This document shows positions 1 through 8,608 of a DNA stretch of 64,000 nt, piece after piece. The notes beneath the pieces were generated by a model that ran no database searches, had not been told where the DNA came from, and was given only the letters and a program-made list of their open reading frames with translations. A program made the position numbers and the translations under genes. Location: contig NZ_CP047020.1 in NCBI RefSeq assembly GCF_009796285.1, positions 1,736,001 to 1,800,000 of the forward strand, given 5' to 3'. The DNA is from Streptomyces broussonetiae. GTDB taxonomy: Bacteria > Actinomycetota > Actinomycetes > Streptomycetales > Streptomycetaceae. The first letter of the stretch is position 1, and the number at the start of each line of letters is the position of its first letter.

Positions 1-1
1 T

Positions 2-487
2 GTGCCGGTCGTGCTGAGCACCGTGGCAGCGGAGTCCTTCTCCGGCCCGATCATGCCGCAGCTCGCGGACGTCTTCCCCGACCACAAGATCATCGACCGC
101 ACCACGATGAACGCCTGGGAGGACGCGGCGTTCGTCGAGGCCGTCAAGGCGACCGGCCGCAGAAAGCTCGTCATAGCCGGTCTGTGGACCGAGGTCTGCG
201 TCGTCCTGCCCACGCTCTCCGCCCTCGCCCAGGGTTACGAGGTCTACGTGGTCACCGACGCGTCCGGCGGCGTCAGCCCGCAGGCGCACGAGCACGCCGT
301 GCAGCGCATGATCCAGGCCGGCGCCGTCCCGGTGACCTGGGTGCAGGTCCTGCTGGAGTTCCAGCGTGACTGGGCCCGCACCGAGACGTACGTACCGGTG
401 ACGGAGGTCGTCAAGGAACACGGCGGTGCCTACGGCCTCGGTCTGGTCTACGCGCAGGCCGTGATCGGCGCCCACGCCGCCGGCTGA
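2..487 (+). CDS. Isochorismatase-family cysteine hydrolase, 5' end outside window
   Basis: The 161 visible residues are the C-terminal part of a cysteine hydrolase of the isochorismatase/YcaC type. The block GLWTEVCVVLP carries the cysteine expected as nucleophile, after the usual hydrophobic strand (KLVIAGL), and is followed by the family's typical VVTDASGG segment. These enzymes hydrolyse C-N or vinyl-ether bonds in small molecules; the substrate cannot be read from the sequence. The frame is open to the window edge and family members usually have about 200 residues with a catalytic Asp near the N-terminus, so the true start almost certainly lies upstream and the GTG at position 2 is not a real start. 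A DoxX gene follows 48 nt downstream on the same strand, so an operon is possible. Confidence 0.85.
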   Translation: MPVVLSTVAAESFSGPIMPQLADVFPDHKIIDRTTMNAWEDAAFVEAVKATGRRKLVIAGLWTEVCVVLPTLSALAQGYEVYVVTDASGGVSPQAHEHAVQRMIQAGAVPVTWVQVLLEFQRDWARTETYVPVTEVVKEHGGAYGLGLVYAQAVIGAHAAG

Positions 488-535
488 TCCCCCGCGTCAG
501 CGAGACAGGCGAAGGTCAGGAACAGGTAGGAAGAG

Positions 536-1060
536 ATGGATGCTGGACTGCTGGTCCTCCGGCTGGTGGCGGGACTCCTCGTCGCCGGCCACGGAGTGCA
601 GAAGGTGAGCTACCGGCTGGGGGGCCACGGCTTGGCAGGCGGAACCGAGGAGTTCCGTCACGACGGGTTCCGCGGCGGCCGTCTGACGGCGGTCGTGGCG
701 GGCGCCAGTCAGATCGGTGCCGGCCTGTTCCTGGCCGCCGGGCTGCTGACGCCCCTCGCCGCGATGGCGGCCATGGGCGTGATGACGGTCGCGGGCACCG
801 TGAAGTGGCCGAAGGGCCTGTGGGTGCAGAACGACGGCTACGAGTACCCGATGGTCCTCGTCGTCGTCTCCGTGGCACTGTCGCTCACCGGGCCCGGCCG
901 GTGGTCCCTCGACCACGCGCTGGGCATCACCCCGTGGCCGCTGTGGATCGTCCTCGCCGCGATCGTGCTCGGCCCCACCAGCGGGCTGCTGACCCGCCTG
1001 GTGCTGCACCGCGTGCCCACCACGTCGGAAAGGACACCTCATGTGCAGGCTGCTGACTGA
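536..1060 (+). CDS. DoxX family membrane protein
   Basis: A 174-residue integral membrane protein with about four hydrophobic helices. It opens with the DoxX-type first helix (LLVLRLVAGLLVAGHGVQK) and has later helices near residues 60-90, 100-120 and 140-160. DoxX proteins are poorly defined small membrane proteins often linked to redox stress or quinone/thiosulfate metabolism; the exact role here is unknown. The ATG is preceded by AGGAAGAG-type purines. The 3' end overlaps the next gene by 20 nt, which suggests the two are translated from one transcript. Confidence 0.85.
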   Translation: MDAGLLVLRLVAGLLVAGHGVQKVSYRLGGHGLAGGTEEFRHDGFRGGRLTAVVAGASQIGAGLFLAAGLLTPLAAMAAMGVMTVAGTVKWPKGLWVQNDGYEYPMVLVVVSVALSLTGPGRWSLDHALGITPWPLWIVLAAIVLGPTSGLLTRLVLHRVPTTSERTPHVQAAD

Positions 1061-1778
1061 CGCGGCGCACACCCTGGTGCCGCCCAGGGACGACCGCCAC
1101 GGACCGCTGCCGCCCCTGATGCTGACCCTGACCGTGGTCACCGGTCTGGTCGACGCGGTGAGCTATCTGGCCCTCGGGCACGTCTTCGTCGCCAACATGA
1201 CCGGCAACGTGGTGTTCCTCGGATTCGCGCTGGCGGGCGCCCCGAATCTGTCCGCGCTCGCCTCCGTCGTCGCGCTGGCGGTGTTCCTCCTCGGCGCGCT
1301 GGCCGGCGGCAGGCTGGGCAGCCGGTTCGCCGCGCACCGCGGGCATCTGCTGCGGACGGCCACCGCCGCGCAGACGGTCCTGGTCGCCGTCACGGTCGCC
1401 GTCACGGCGGTCACCGGCGACCGGGTCACCACCGGTGTCCAGTACACGCTGATCGTGTGTCTCGGGCTCGGCATGGGCCTGCAGAACGCCGTCGCCCGGC
1501 GTCTCGGCGTACCCGACCTCACCACGACCGTACTGACGCTGACCCTCACGGGGCTGGCCGCGGACTCGATCCCGGCGGGCGGCGCGGCGCCGCGGCCCGG
1601 ACGCCGGATCCTGTCGGTGCTGGCCATGCTGCTCGGCGCGTTCGTCGGCACCGAACTCCTCCTGCACGGCCATCTCGTGCTCACACTCGGCCTCGCCCTG
1701 CTGCTCCTGGCGCTCACCTGCGCGGTGACGCACCGGCTGTCGAGCACCGACGCCGCCTGGATCCGGCCACCGTCCTGA
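1041..1778 (+). CDS. YoaK family (DUF1275) membrane protein
   Basis: A 245-residue protein with six or so membrane segments. It has the hallmark YoaK/DUF1275 N-terminus: a first helix running into LVDAVSYLALGHVFVANMTGN, the conserved Asp-Ala/Asn-Met-Thr-Gly-Asn signature of the family. The function is unknown; a small-molecule permease role is often assumed but not shown. The ATG is chosen because AAAGGA sits 7-8 nt upstream and lies within the last codons of the DoxX gene. A perfect 12-bp hairpin follows the stop codon, so transcription of this gene group probably ends here. Confidence 0.88.
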   Translation: MCRLLTDAAHTLVPPRDDRHGPLPPLMLTLTVVTGLVDAVSYLALGHVFVANMTGNVVFLGFALAGAPNLSALASVVALAVFLLGALAGGRLGSRFAAHRGHLLRTATAAQTVLVAVTVAVTAVTGDRVTTGVQYTLIVCLGLGMGLQNAVARRLGVPDLTTTVLTLTLTGLAADSIPAGGAAPRPGRRILSVLAMLLGAFVGTELLLHGHLVLTLGLALLLLALTCAVTHRLSSTDAAWIRPPS

Positions 1779-1795
1779 GGAACCGGCGCCCTGAA

Positions 1796-1828
1796 GGCCC
1801 CGGAGCGAAGTCACTGCGCTCCGGGGCC
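1796..1828 (+). terminator. Perfect 12-bp hairpin terminator
   Basis: The arms at 1796-1807 and 1817-1828 (GGCCCCGGAGCG and its exact complement) enclose a 9-nt loop. It lies 18 nt after the YoaK stop and before the next gene. There is no T-run, which is usual for Streptomyces terminators. Confidence 0.65.
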
Positions 1829-1920
1829 ACATCCTGTGCGCTCCCGGTCAAGAACCCGTCGCCGACGGGCTGTACGGTCACTCCCCTCCCATGCCCGCCA
1901 CACACCCGGTCTGGACAAGC

Positions 1921-3579
1921 ATGAAGAGCACACCGTCGTCACCAGCACCCGCAAAGACCGACTCCCCGTGGGCACCCCTCGCGGCCCGTGTCTTCCGGGC
2001 ACTGTGGATCGCCCAGTTGGTCTCCAACATCGGCAGCTGGATGCAGACGGTGGGCGCACAGTGGCTGCTGGTGGGCCACGGCGCCGCGCTGGTGACGCTC
2101 GTCCAGACCGCCGCCAGCCTTCCCGTCGTGCTGCTGGCCCTGCCCTCCGGGGTGATCGCCGACCGCTTCGACCGCCGCTCGGTGCTGCTGGCCGCGCAGT
2201 TCGCGATGCTCGCGGTGTCCGGCACGCTGGCCGTACTGGCGTTCACGGACTCACTGTCCCCGACGCTGCTGCTCGTCCTCACCTTCCTGCTGGGGGGCGG
2301 TACGGCGCTGATGGGCCCGGCCTGGCAGGCGATCCAGCCGGAGCTGGTGGAGCGCCGGCGGCTCGGCCAGGCGGCGGCGCTGGGCGCGGTGAACATGAAC
2401 CTGGCCCGCGCCGTGGGTCCGGCGCTGGGCGGGGCGTTGGTCGCGGCGGCCGGCGCGGGCTGGGTCTTCGCCTTCAACGCGGCCTCGTACCTGGGCATCG
2501 CGGCCGTCCTCCTGGTCTGGCGGCGCCCGCCGACGGCCGCCCCCGGCACGGGCAACGAAGGGCTGCTGGCCGCCCTGCACGCGGGGCGCCGCTATGTGTG
2601 GAACGCGCCCGGTGTACGCCGGGTCCTGCTGCGTACGCTCCTGTTCGTCCCCGGCGGCGCGGCGCTGTGGGCCCTGCTGCCCCTGACGGCGAGCCGCTCC
2701 CTGGGCCTCGGCTCGGGCGGATACGGGCTGCTGCTGGGGGCGGTGGGCGTGGGAGCGGTGGCAGGGGCCTTCACGCTGCCCCGCGTGCGCCGCGTGCTGG
2801 GGGCCAACGGCACGCTCGCGGCGGGCGCCGTGGTGTTCGCCGGGGTGCTCGCGGTGCTGGCGACGGTCCGTACGCCGTGGCTGGTCGCGGCCGCACTGCT
2901 GCCCGGGGGCCTCGCCTGGATCGCCGTGCTGTCCACGCTCAACGCGGCCGTGCAGACACGGCTGCCGGGCTGGGTCAGGGCCCGGGGGCTCGCCGTCTAC
3001 CTCCTGGTCTTCCAGGGCGGCCAGGCTCTTGCCGCGCCCCTGTGGGGAGCGCTGGCCGGCCGGCTGGGGCTCAGCGGATCTCTGCTGACCGCCGGCGCCG
3101 TGATGCTGCTCAGCGCCGCCAGCGTGCGCCGGTGGCCGCTGCACGACCCCGAGGGGATCAACCCCTCGCCGTCCGACCACTGGCCCGCTCCGCCGCTGGT
3201 GTTCGAGCCGGGAGAGGCCGACGGCCCGGTCCTGGTCTCCGTCGTCTACCGGGTCCCGGCCGGCAACCGCGCCGAGTTCACGGACCGCATGCACCACGTG
3301 GCCCGGTCCAGGCGCCGTACCGGGGCCCTGACCTGGGGCCTGTACCAGGACGGCAGCGAGCCGGAACGCTTCGTCGAGACCTATCTGATCTCCTCCTGGG
3401 CGGAGCACCTGGCCCAGCACCACGTCCGGCTGACGGCCACCGACCGCGACCACGAGGAGCGGGCTCGAGAGCTGCTCACGCCCGGAACCCTCCCCGAGGT
3501 GACCCATGCCTTCGACACCACGTCCGGACCCGCGGTACGGCAACGGACCAACGTCGGTGCGCCGGGCTCCGGTCCCTGA
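1921..3579 (+). CDS. MFS exporter (EntS-like) with C-terminal ferredoxin-like domain
   Basis: A 552-residue protein. Residues about 15-410 form a 12-helix major facilitator of the MFS_3/EntS exporter type, with the loop motif GVIADRFDRRSVLL after helix 2. The last roughly 140 residues (from about 420) are soluble. They look like an antibiotic-biosynthesis-monooxygenase-like alpha/beta barrel: a strand VLVSVVYRVPAG, then TGALTWGLYQDGSEPERFVETYLISSWAEHL. This fusion recurs in actinobacteria; the C-terminal domain may sense or bind cargo, but that is inference. The ATG at 1921 is preferred because the protein then begins just before the first helix; an in-frame ATG at 1891 is the alternative. 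Neither start has a strong ribosome site. Substrate unknown. Confidence 0.85.
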   Translation: MKSTPSSPAPAKTDSPWAPLAARVFRALWIAQLVSNIGSWMQTVGAQWLLVGHGAALVTLVQTAASLPVVLLALPSGVIADRFDRRSVLLAAQFAMLAVSGTLAVLAFTDSLSPTLLLVLTFLLGGGTALMGPAWQAIQPELVERRRLGQAAALGAVNMNLARAVGPALGGALVAAAGAGWVFAFNAASYLGIAAVLLVWRRPPTAAPGTGNEGLLAALHAGRRYVWNAPGVRRVLLRTLLFVPGGAALWALLPLTASRSLGLGSGGYGLLLGAVGVGAVAGAFTLPRVRRVLGANGTLAAGAVVFAGVLAVLATVRTPWLVAAALLPGGLAWIAVLSTLNAAVQTRLPGWVRARGLAVYLLVFQGGQALAAPLWGALAGRLGLSGSLLTAGAVMLLSAASVRRWPLHDPEGINPSPSDHWPAPPLVFEPGEADGPVLVSVVYRVPAGNRAEFTDRMHHVARSRRRTGALTWGLYQDGSEPERFVETYLISSWAEHLAQHHVRLTATDRDHEERARELLTPGTLPEVTHAFDTTSGPAVRQRTNVGAPGSGP

Positions 3580-3606
3580 GACCTCCGCTCGGTGCTCGCC
3601 CTCTCG

Positions 3607-3649
3607 GGTTCTGCGTGCCGGGCCCATGCGGCCGCCGGCACGGAGAACC
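3607..3649. terminator. Bidirectional hairpin between convergent genes
   Basis: The arms at 3607-3621 and 3635-3649 pair over 15 bp with one mismatch around a 13-nt loop. The hairpin sits between the convergent MFS exporter and pyruvate oxidase genes, so it probably serves both strands. Confidence 0.5.
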
Positions 3650-3685
3650 GGACTGCTGCCCCTCAGTCCCGCGTTCCACGCAGGC

Positions 3686-5428
3686 TCACGGGCGGGGAAT
3701 GTTGCGCAGGTTGGCCCGGGCCAGGTGGACCATGCGGCCGACGCCTCCGCTCAGGACCGTACGGCTCGCGGACAGTGCGAAGCCGCTGAGCTGCTCGGTG
3801 GTGATCTTCGGCGGGACGGCCAGTGCGGCGGGGTCGGTGACGACATCGACCAGCGCGGGGCCGTCATGGGCGAAGGCCTCGCGCAGCGCGCCCCGTACGT
3901 CGGCGGGCTTCTCCACACGGATACCGAGCGCCCCGGCCGCCGTGGCGATGGCGGCGTAGTCGGTGTGCGGGTAGGTCGTGCCGTACGGGGGCAGGCCGTC
4001 GACCATCATCTCCAGGTCGACCATGCCGAGGGAGGAGTTGTCGAAGACGACCACCTTCACCGGCAGGCCGTACTGGACGAGGGTGAGGAAATCGCCCATC
4101 AGCATGGAGAAGCCACCGTCGCCGGAGAGGGAGACGACCTGCCGGCCGCGGTCCAGGAACTGCGCGCCGATGGCCTGGGGCAGCGCGTTGGCCATCGAAC
4201 CGTGCACGAAGGACCCGAGGATGCGGCGGCGGCCGTTGGGCGTGAGGTAACGCGCCGCCCACACACAGCACATGCCGGTGTCCACGGTGAACACCGCGTC
4301 GTCGGCGGCCTCTTCGTCGAGCACCGAGGCCACGTACTCGGGGTGGATCGGGGTGTGCCGCTCGACGTTGCGGGTGTAGGCGTTCACGGCGCCCTCGAGG
4401 GCGTGCGTGTGCCGCTCCAGCATGCGGTCGAGGAAGTGACGGGAGATCTTCTCGCGCACCGCGGGCGTCAGGCACCGCAGTGTCTCGCGTACGTCACCCC
4501 AGACGGCCAGGTCGAGTCCGGTACGCCGGCCGAGCCGTTCGGGCTGCACGTCGACCTGCACGGTCCGCACATGGCGGGGCAGGAACTCGGTGTACGGGAA
4601 GTCGGTGCCGAGCAGGATCAGCAGGTCGCACTCGTGCATGGCCTCGTACGCCGATCCGTAGCCGAGCAGCCCGGACATGCCGACGTCGTACGGGTTGTCG
4701 TACTGGATGTGCTCCTTGCCGCGCAGCGCGTGGCCGACCGGTGCCTTGACCTTCTCGGCGAAGGCCATGACCTCGGCGTGGGCGCCCTCGACGCCCCGGC
4801 CGCAGAACACCATGACGCGCTCGGCGGCGTCCACGAGTTCGGTGAGCCGGGCGAGTTCCTGCTCGCCCGGGCGGATGGCGGGCAGGTCGAGGGGTATGGC
4901 GAGTTCGGGGGCGGCCTCCGGGGAGACCTCGGCTGCGGTGTCGCCGGACAGGGCCACCACCGACACTCCGCGCCGTCCGACGGCGTGCTGGATCGCCGTC
5001 TGCACCACGCGCGGCATCTGACGGGGCGAGGAGATCAGCTCCGAGTAGTGGCTGCACTCGGCGAACAGCCGGTCGGGGTGGGTCTCCTGGAAGTAGCCGG
5101 TGCCGATCTCGCCGCTGGGTATGTGGGCGGCCAGCGCGAGGACCGGCGCCATCGAACGGTGGGCGTCGTACAGGCCGTTGATCAGGTGCAGGTTGCCGGG
5201 GCCGCAGGAGCCCGCGCAGGCGGCCAGGCGGCCGGTGAGCTGGGCCTCGGCGCCGGCGGCGAAGGCCGCGACCTCCTCGTGGCGGACCTGGATCCACTCG
5301 ACGTCGTGGTGTCGTCTGACCGCGTCGACGACGGGGTTCAGGCTGTCCCCGACCACGCCGTACATTCGGCGCACGCCCGCGCGCGCCATGAGGTCGACGT
5401 ACTGTTCGGCGATGGTCTGCTTGGCCAT
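3686..5428 (-). CDS. poxB: Pyruvate oxidase-like thiamine pyrophosphate enzyme
   Basis: A 580-residue enzyme of the TPP-dependent PoxB group, which oxidatively decarboxylates pyruvate to acetate and CO2 and passes electrons to quinones at the membrane. Three domains are visible. The N-terminal PYR domain begins AEQYVDLMARAGVRRMYGVVGDSLN, with the conserved region around HEEVAAFAAGAEAQLTG. The central FAD/Rossmann-like domain contains VMVFCGRGVEGA. The C-terminal PP domain has the TPP-Mg motif GDGGFSMLMGDF followed 26 residues on by the Asn of VVVFDNSSLG. The ATG at 5428 has AGGAG 6 nt upstream; longer starts lack a ribosome site. With cytochrome bd 8 kb away it could form a quinone-linked overflow route, but that link is inference. 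Family members that use other 2-oxo acids cannot be excluded. Confidence 0.85.
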   Translation of the reverse strand: MAKQTIAEQYVDLMARAGVRRMYGVVGDSLNPVVDAVRRHHDVEWIQVRHEEVAAFAAGAEAQLTGRLAACAGSCGPGNLHLINGLYDAHRSMAPVLALAAHIPSGEIGTGYFQETHPDRLFAECSHYSELISSPRQMPRVVQTAIQHAVGRRGVSVVALSGDTAAEVSPEAAPELAIPLDLPAIRPGEQELARLTELVDAAERVMVFCGRGVEGAHAEVMAFAEKVKAPVGHALRGKEHIQYDNPYDVGMSGLLGYGSAYEAMHECDLLILLGTDFPYTEFLPRHVRTVQVDVQPERLGRRTGLDLAVWGDVRETLRCLTPAVREKISRHFLDRMLERHTHALEGAVNAYTRNVERHTPIHPEYVASVLDEEAADDAVFTVDTGMCCVWAARYLTPNGRRRILGSFVHGSMANALPQAIGAQFLDRGRQVVSLSGDGGFSMLMGDFLTLVQYGLPVKVVVFDNSSLGMVDLEMMVDGLPPYGTTYPHTDYAAIATAAGALGIRVEKPADVRGALREAFAHDGPALVDVVTDPAALAVPPKITTEQLSGFALSASRTVLSGGVGRMVHLARANLRNIPRP

Positions 5429-5510
5429 GACACTCCTGGGATTTCCGGCACAACGGCGGACGCCGCCGTGTGAGGGCACAGCGGTTCCCGCGTCCCGCCA
5501 CACGTCGCGA

Positions 5511-6154
5511 TCACGTTAGTGAGCCGGGAGAAGCGGACTTGACCGTCGGCGCACGAGATCCGTCCCGACAGCGCACCGGTGCCCGGCCGCGGTCGGGAGA
5601 CCCGCGCGCTGCGCCGTGTGCAGGGGTCCGTCCAGTACGGAGAGCGAACGGCCGCTGCGGCCGCCGCGCACCCGCCATGAGTTCCGCCGCGAAGGACACG
5701 GCGGTCTCCTGCGGTGTCGTCGCGCCGAGGTCCGGCCCCAGCGGTGGGTGCAGACCCGCCAGGGCGTCGGGGGACACGCCCGCCTCGGCGAGGTTGCGGA
5801 GCCGCCGTGCCCGGGTGCGCCGGGAGCCGAGCGCAGCCACGTGGGCGAGCGGCCTGCCGAGCGCCTCGACGAGCACGGGGACGTCGAACTCCGGGTCGTG
5901 CGTCATCACGCACACCACGGTCCGGCGATCGGTCACCAGGGCCGCGAGACACCTGTGCGGCCGGTCGACACACTGCCGAGGGCCGTGCCGTCGCCGCGGA
6001 CGAGCGGTGCCGCTCCCGGGCGCAGCGGCGCACTGCCCCGGACGGCGACGACGCCGGCGACTGCACAAGGAGATCCCACGGCCTGCCACTCCAGCAGGCG
6101 GGGCACCAGTTCGGGCACGGGGGGCTCCGATCCACCGCCGGTCGCGGGCGTCAT
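5511..6154 (-). pseudogene. xdhC: Remnant of xdhC (molybdenum hydroxylase maturation factor)
   Basis: XdhC/CoxI proteins insert and protect sulfurated molybdenum cofactor in xanthine-dehydrogenase-family enzymes. The N-terminal domain starts at an ATG at 6154, overlapping the amidohydrolase stop as ATGA. It reads well through GSAPLRPGAAPLVRGDG and GSVS, then leaves frame and stops at 5933. The C-terminal Rossmann domain continues in another frame: VDRPHR, TVVCVMTHDPEFDVPVL, ALGSRRTRARRL and LGPDLGATTPQETAVSFAAE. Compared with full-length relatives, about 150-170 residues between the GSVSGGC region and the VDWPHR region are missing, so a deletion of roughly 0.5 kb has also shifted the frame. 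The product cannot be a working XdhC. The enzyme operon upstream is intact, so maturation would need another XdhC elsewhere. Confidence 0.8.
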
Positions 6155-7143
6155 CGCGAGGCGTCCACGGGCGTCAGCCCGAGGAACCTGCGGCCGTTGG
6201 CCTCGAGTGCCGTGGCGTCGATCCCGTGGCCGAGCGGGAAGCCGGCCGGGTCGGGCTGCGCCATGTCGAAGGGGTAGTCGCTGCCGCAGACGATCCGCTC
6301 CGGCGAGGCATGGGCGCGCAGCAGCGTCAGGACGTCCGGGTCGTGGGTGATGGTGTCGAAGTAGAGCTGGGTGAAGGATTGCGCGGGCGGACGGGTGCTT
6401 CCCCGGCGCACGTCGTCGCGCGAGCGCCAGCCGTGTCCCCACCGGCCCAGCAGCAAGGGTGCGCAGCCGCCGCCGTGGACGAAGCAGATCCTGAGGCCGG
6501 GGAGTTCTTCCAGGACGCCGCCCAGGAGAACCGCGGCCACGGCGGTCGTGCTCTCGACCGGGTTGCCGATGAGGTTGACGAGGTAGTGGTGGTCCCATTC
6601 GGCGCGCGGCAGCTGCATCGGGTGGACCAGGACGGACAGGCCCAGTTCGGCGGCGACGCCGAGGATCTCCCGTGGGGCGCCCCGGTCGAAGGACCGGCCG
6701 TCGACCACCGGGGGTACGGCGACGCCCGCGACGCCCTCCGCGGCAGCAAGCCGGGTCAACTCCCGTCGGGCGGCGTCCACGTCGTCCAGCCGGACGAGTC
6801 CGAGCCCGACGAGCGCGCCGTCCGTGCCGGCGACGGCGGCGGCGAGTTGTTCGTTGTAGGAGGCGACGTACTCGTCCGCCTCGGCGGGGGCGTGGACGGG
6901 GAAGGCGAAGGGCGGCGCGGAGACGACGCGGGCGCCGAGTCCGGCCTTGAGGGTGTCGGCGACGACGGCGTCGACGTCGGTCATCGCTGCGCTCGCAAAC
7001 CCCAACGGGGCGTTGCCCAGGTAGAGTTCGCCGTCGCGGTCGTGCATGCCGCCGAGCGGGTTCCCGGGCGGGAGGGCGAGCAGGTCGCGCGGCAGCCAGT
7101 GGGCGTGGACGTCGATGACTCCGGCGCGCAGGGCACCGTTCAT
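6151..7143 (-). CDS. ACMSD-like metal-dependent amidohydrolase/decarboxylase
   Basis: A 330-residue TIM-barrel protein of the amidohydrolase_2 family, which includes ACMSD and gamma-resorcylate decarboxylases. Metal-ligand motifs seen: VHAHW near residue 12, HPMQ near 185, FVHGGG near 238 and the late Asp in VCGSDYPFDM near 297. Such enzymes usually decarboxylate aromatic or dienoic acids without oxygen, or hydrolyse ring-cleavage products. It lies last in a run of genes for a molybdenum hydroxylase, 53 nt after the 2Fe-2S subunit. A pathway that first hydroxylates an aromatic or N-heterocycle and later decarboxylates it is therefore plausible, but the substrate is not known. Confidence 0.82.
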   Translation of the reverse strand: MNGALRAGVIDVHAHWLPRDLLALPPGNPLGGMHDRDGELYLGNAPLGFASAAMTDVDAVVADTLKAGLGARVVSAPPFAFPVHAPAEADEYVASYNEQLAAAVAGTDGALVGLGLVRLDDVDAARRELTRLAAAEGVAGVAVPPVVDGRSFDRGAPREILGVAAELGLSVLVHPMQLPRAEWDHHYLVNLIGNPVESTTAVAAVLLGGVLEELPGLRICFVHGGGCAPLLLGRWGHGWRSRDDVRRGSTRPPAQSFTQLYFDTITHDPDVLTLLRAHASPERIVCGSDYPFDMAQPDPAGFPLGHGIDATALEANGRRFLGLTPVDASR

Positions 7144-7196
7144 GGTGTTCTCCTCGATCGGCCCGGCAAGCGGCGCTCACCCGGGGCTCGCGTGTG

Positions 7197-7679
7197 TCAG
7201 GCCGTGGCCCGGCGTTGTTCCCGGGCCGCGCGCTCGATGGCGCGCCGGATGGGCCCGTAGCCGGTGCAGCGGCAGATGTTGGACCCGACCACGTGGTCCA
7301 TGGCCTCCGGGTGGTCGGCGAGGTCGGGGTCGGCGTCCATCGCGCCGGCGGCCACCATGAGGAAGCCGGGTGTGCAGAAGCCGCACTGGAGTGCGTGTTC
7401 GGCGGAGAAGGCCCGCTGCAGCGGGTGGGGCTCGCCGTCGGGGCCGGCAAGGCCCTCCACCGTGCGCAGACAGCGGCCGTCGGCCTGCGCGGCGAGCACC
7501 AGGCAGGAGCGGACCGGCTCGCCGTCCATGAGGAGGGAGCAGGCTCCGCAGATGCCGTGCTCGCACCCCAGGTGCGTACCCGTGAGTCCGAGGTCGTCGC
7601 GCAGGACGTCGGCGAGCACACGGCGGGGTTCGACGTCGAGGCAGTGGTCGGTGCCGTTCACGTTGAGCGTGATCTTCAT
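7197..7679 (-). CDS. 2Fe-2S subunit of molybdenum hydroxylase (CoxS-like)
   Basis: The 160-residue small iron-sulfur subunit of a xanthine dehydrogenase/CO dehydrogenase-family enzyme. The N-terminal plant-ferredoxin-type cluster is ligated by the cysteines in GCEHGICGACS and the later Cys of VRSCLV. The C-terminal helical cluster domain has QCGFCTPGF and NICRCTGYGPIRRAI. All eight cluster cysteines expected for the family are present, so the subunit looks functional. It relays electrons from the molybdenum site to FAD. The start ATG overlaps the stop of the FAD subunit gene by 4 nt (ATGA), so the two are translationally coupled. Confidence 0.93.
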   Translation of the reverse strand: MKITLNVNGTDHCLDVEPRRVLADVLRDDLGLTGTHLGCEHGICGACSLLMDGEPVRSCLVLAAQADGRCLRTVEGLAGPDGEPHPLQRAFSAEHALQCGFCTPGFLMVAAGAMDADPDLADHPEAMDHVVGSNICRCTGYGPIRRAIERAAREQRRATA

Positions 7680-8608
7680 CGGTGGTCTTCCTGTCGTGCG
7701 GTGAGGCGGGTGCGCTGGTCCTTCGCCGCTTCGAGCAGCGTTCTGGCCACCAGGACGGCGATGATCTGCCGCTTGTAGGCGACGTCGGCGAACGGTTCGG
7801 GCAGGGGCGCCGCGTCCCGTTCGGCGGCGATACGGCCGACGCGGGCGAAGGGATGGTCGTCGTGGACCCGGGGCCCCACCGGGAGCGCGCCGAGTGCGCT
7901 GCCGCGCAGCGCGTCTTCCGCGGCGCGGGCCCGGACCGGTCGGTCGGCGGAGTTGACCAGGCCGATCCGTACGTCGCTGATCACGCCGTCGTCGACGGTG
8001 AGGGCCGTCCCGACGGCGGCCTGGGCGAAGCAGAAGTGTGTACGGCGGTGCTCGATGAAGCTCACGCCGGTGTTCGCGCCGAGCAGCGGCAGGCGTACGG
8101 CGGTGATCAGTTCCTGGGGCCGGCGGGCGGTGCGGAAGGGGCCGAGGAAGTAGTCACGGGCCGCGACGGACCGGGCGCCGTCGGGTCCGGCCAGCTCCAC
8201 GGTGGCGTCCAGGGCGATGCCGATGGCGCACCATTCCGAGGCGGGATGGGCCCAGCCGTAGCTGCCGGCCATGGTTCCGCGGGAACGGATGGGCGGGTGG
8301 GCGATGTTGACCACGGCCTGGGCGAGCAGGGTGCCGAGCGGGCCCGGCACGGCGTCGGGCGACTCGAAGGCCGCGTGCCGGACCAGGGCGCCGACGCGCA
8401 GTTCGTCGCCCTCGACGCGCATGCCGTCGAGTTCCGGGATCCGGTTGATGTCGACGACGAGTTGCGGCCGGATGCGTTCCAGGTGCATCTCCAGGATCAG
8501 GCTCTGTCCGCCGGCGATGACCTGGGCCCTGCGTTCGGTGTCGCCGAGTGCCTCGACGGCCTCGGCGACCGTGCGGGGTACCGCGTAGTCGAAGGTTGCG
8601 GGTTTCAC
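7676..8608 (-). CDS. FAD-binding subunit of molybdenum hydroxylase (CoxM-like)
   Basis: The 310-residue flavoprotein subunit of a three-subunit molybdenum hydroxylase. It has the two FAD pyrophosphate-binding loops of the PCMH-type fold: AGGQSLILEMHL near residue 33, and RGTMAGSYGWAHPASEW near 110 in the position of the usual TIGGS-AHxDPAAE loop. The C-terminal CO-dehydrogenase flavoprotein domain follows (about 175-290). It accepts electrons from the 2Fe-2S subunit and passes them to an external acceptor. Both ends overlap neighbours by ATGA, so the subunits are made together. Confidence 0.92.
   Translation of the reverse strand: MKPATFDYAVPRTVAEAVEALGDTERRAQVIAGGQSLILEMHLERIRPQLVVDINRIPELDGMRVEGDELRVGALVRHAAFESPDAVPGPLGTLLAQAVVNIAHPPIRSRGTMAGSYGWAHPASEWCAIGIALDATVELAGPDGARSVAARDYFLGPFRTARRPQELITAVRLPLLGANTGVSFIEHRRTHFCFAQAAVGTALTVDDGVISDVRIGLVNSADRPVRARAAEDALRGSALGALPVGPRVHDDHPFARVGRIAAERDAAPLPEPFADVAYKRQIIAVLVARTLLEAAKDQRTRLTARQEDHR

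Noticed and set aside
3506..5473. 655-residue plus-strand open frame antisense to pyruvate oxidase
   Set aside because: GC-skewed shadow of a strong minus-strand gene with conserved TPP motifs; no recognisable domain.
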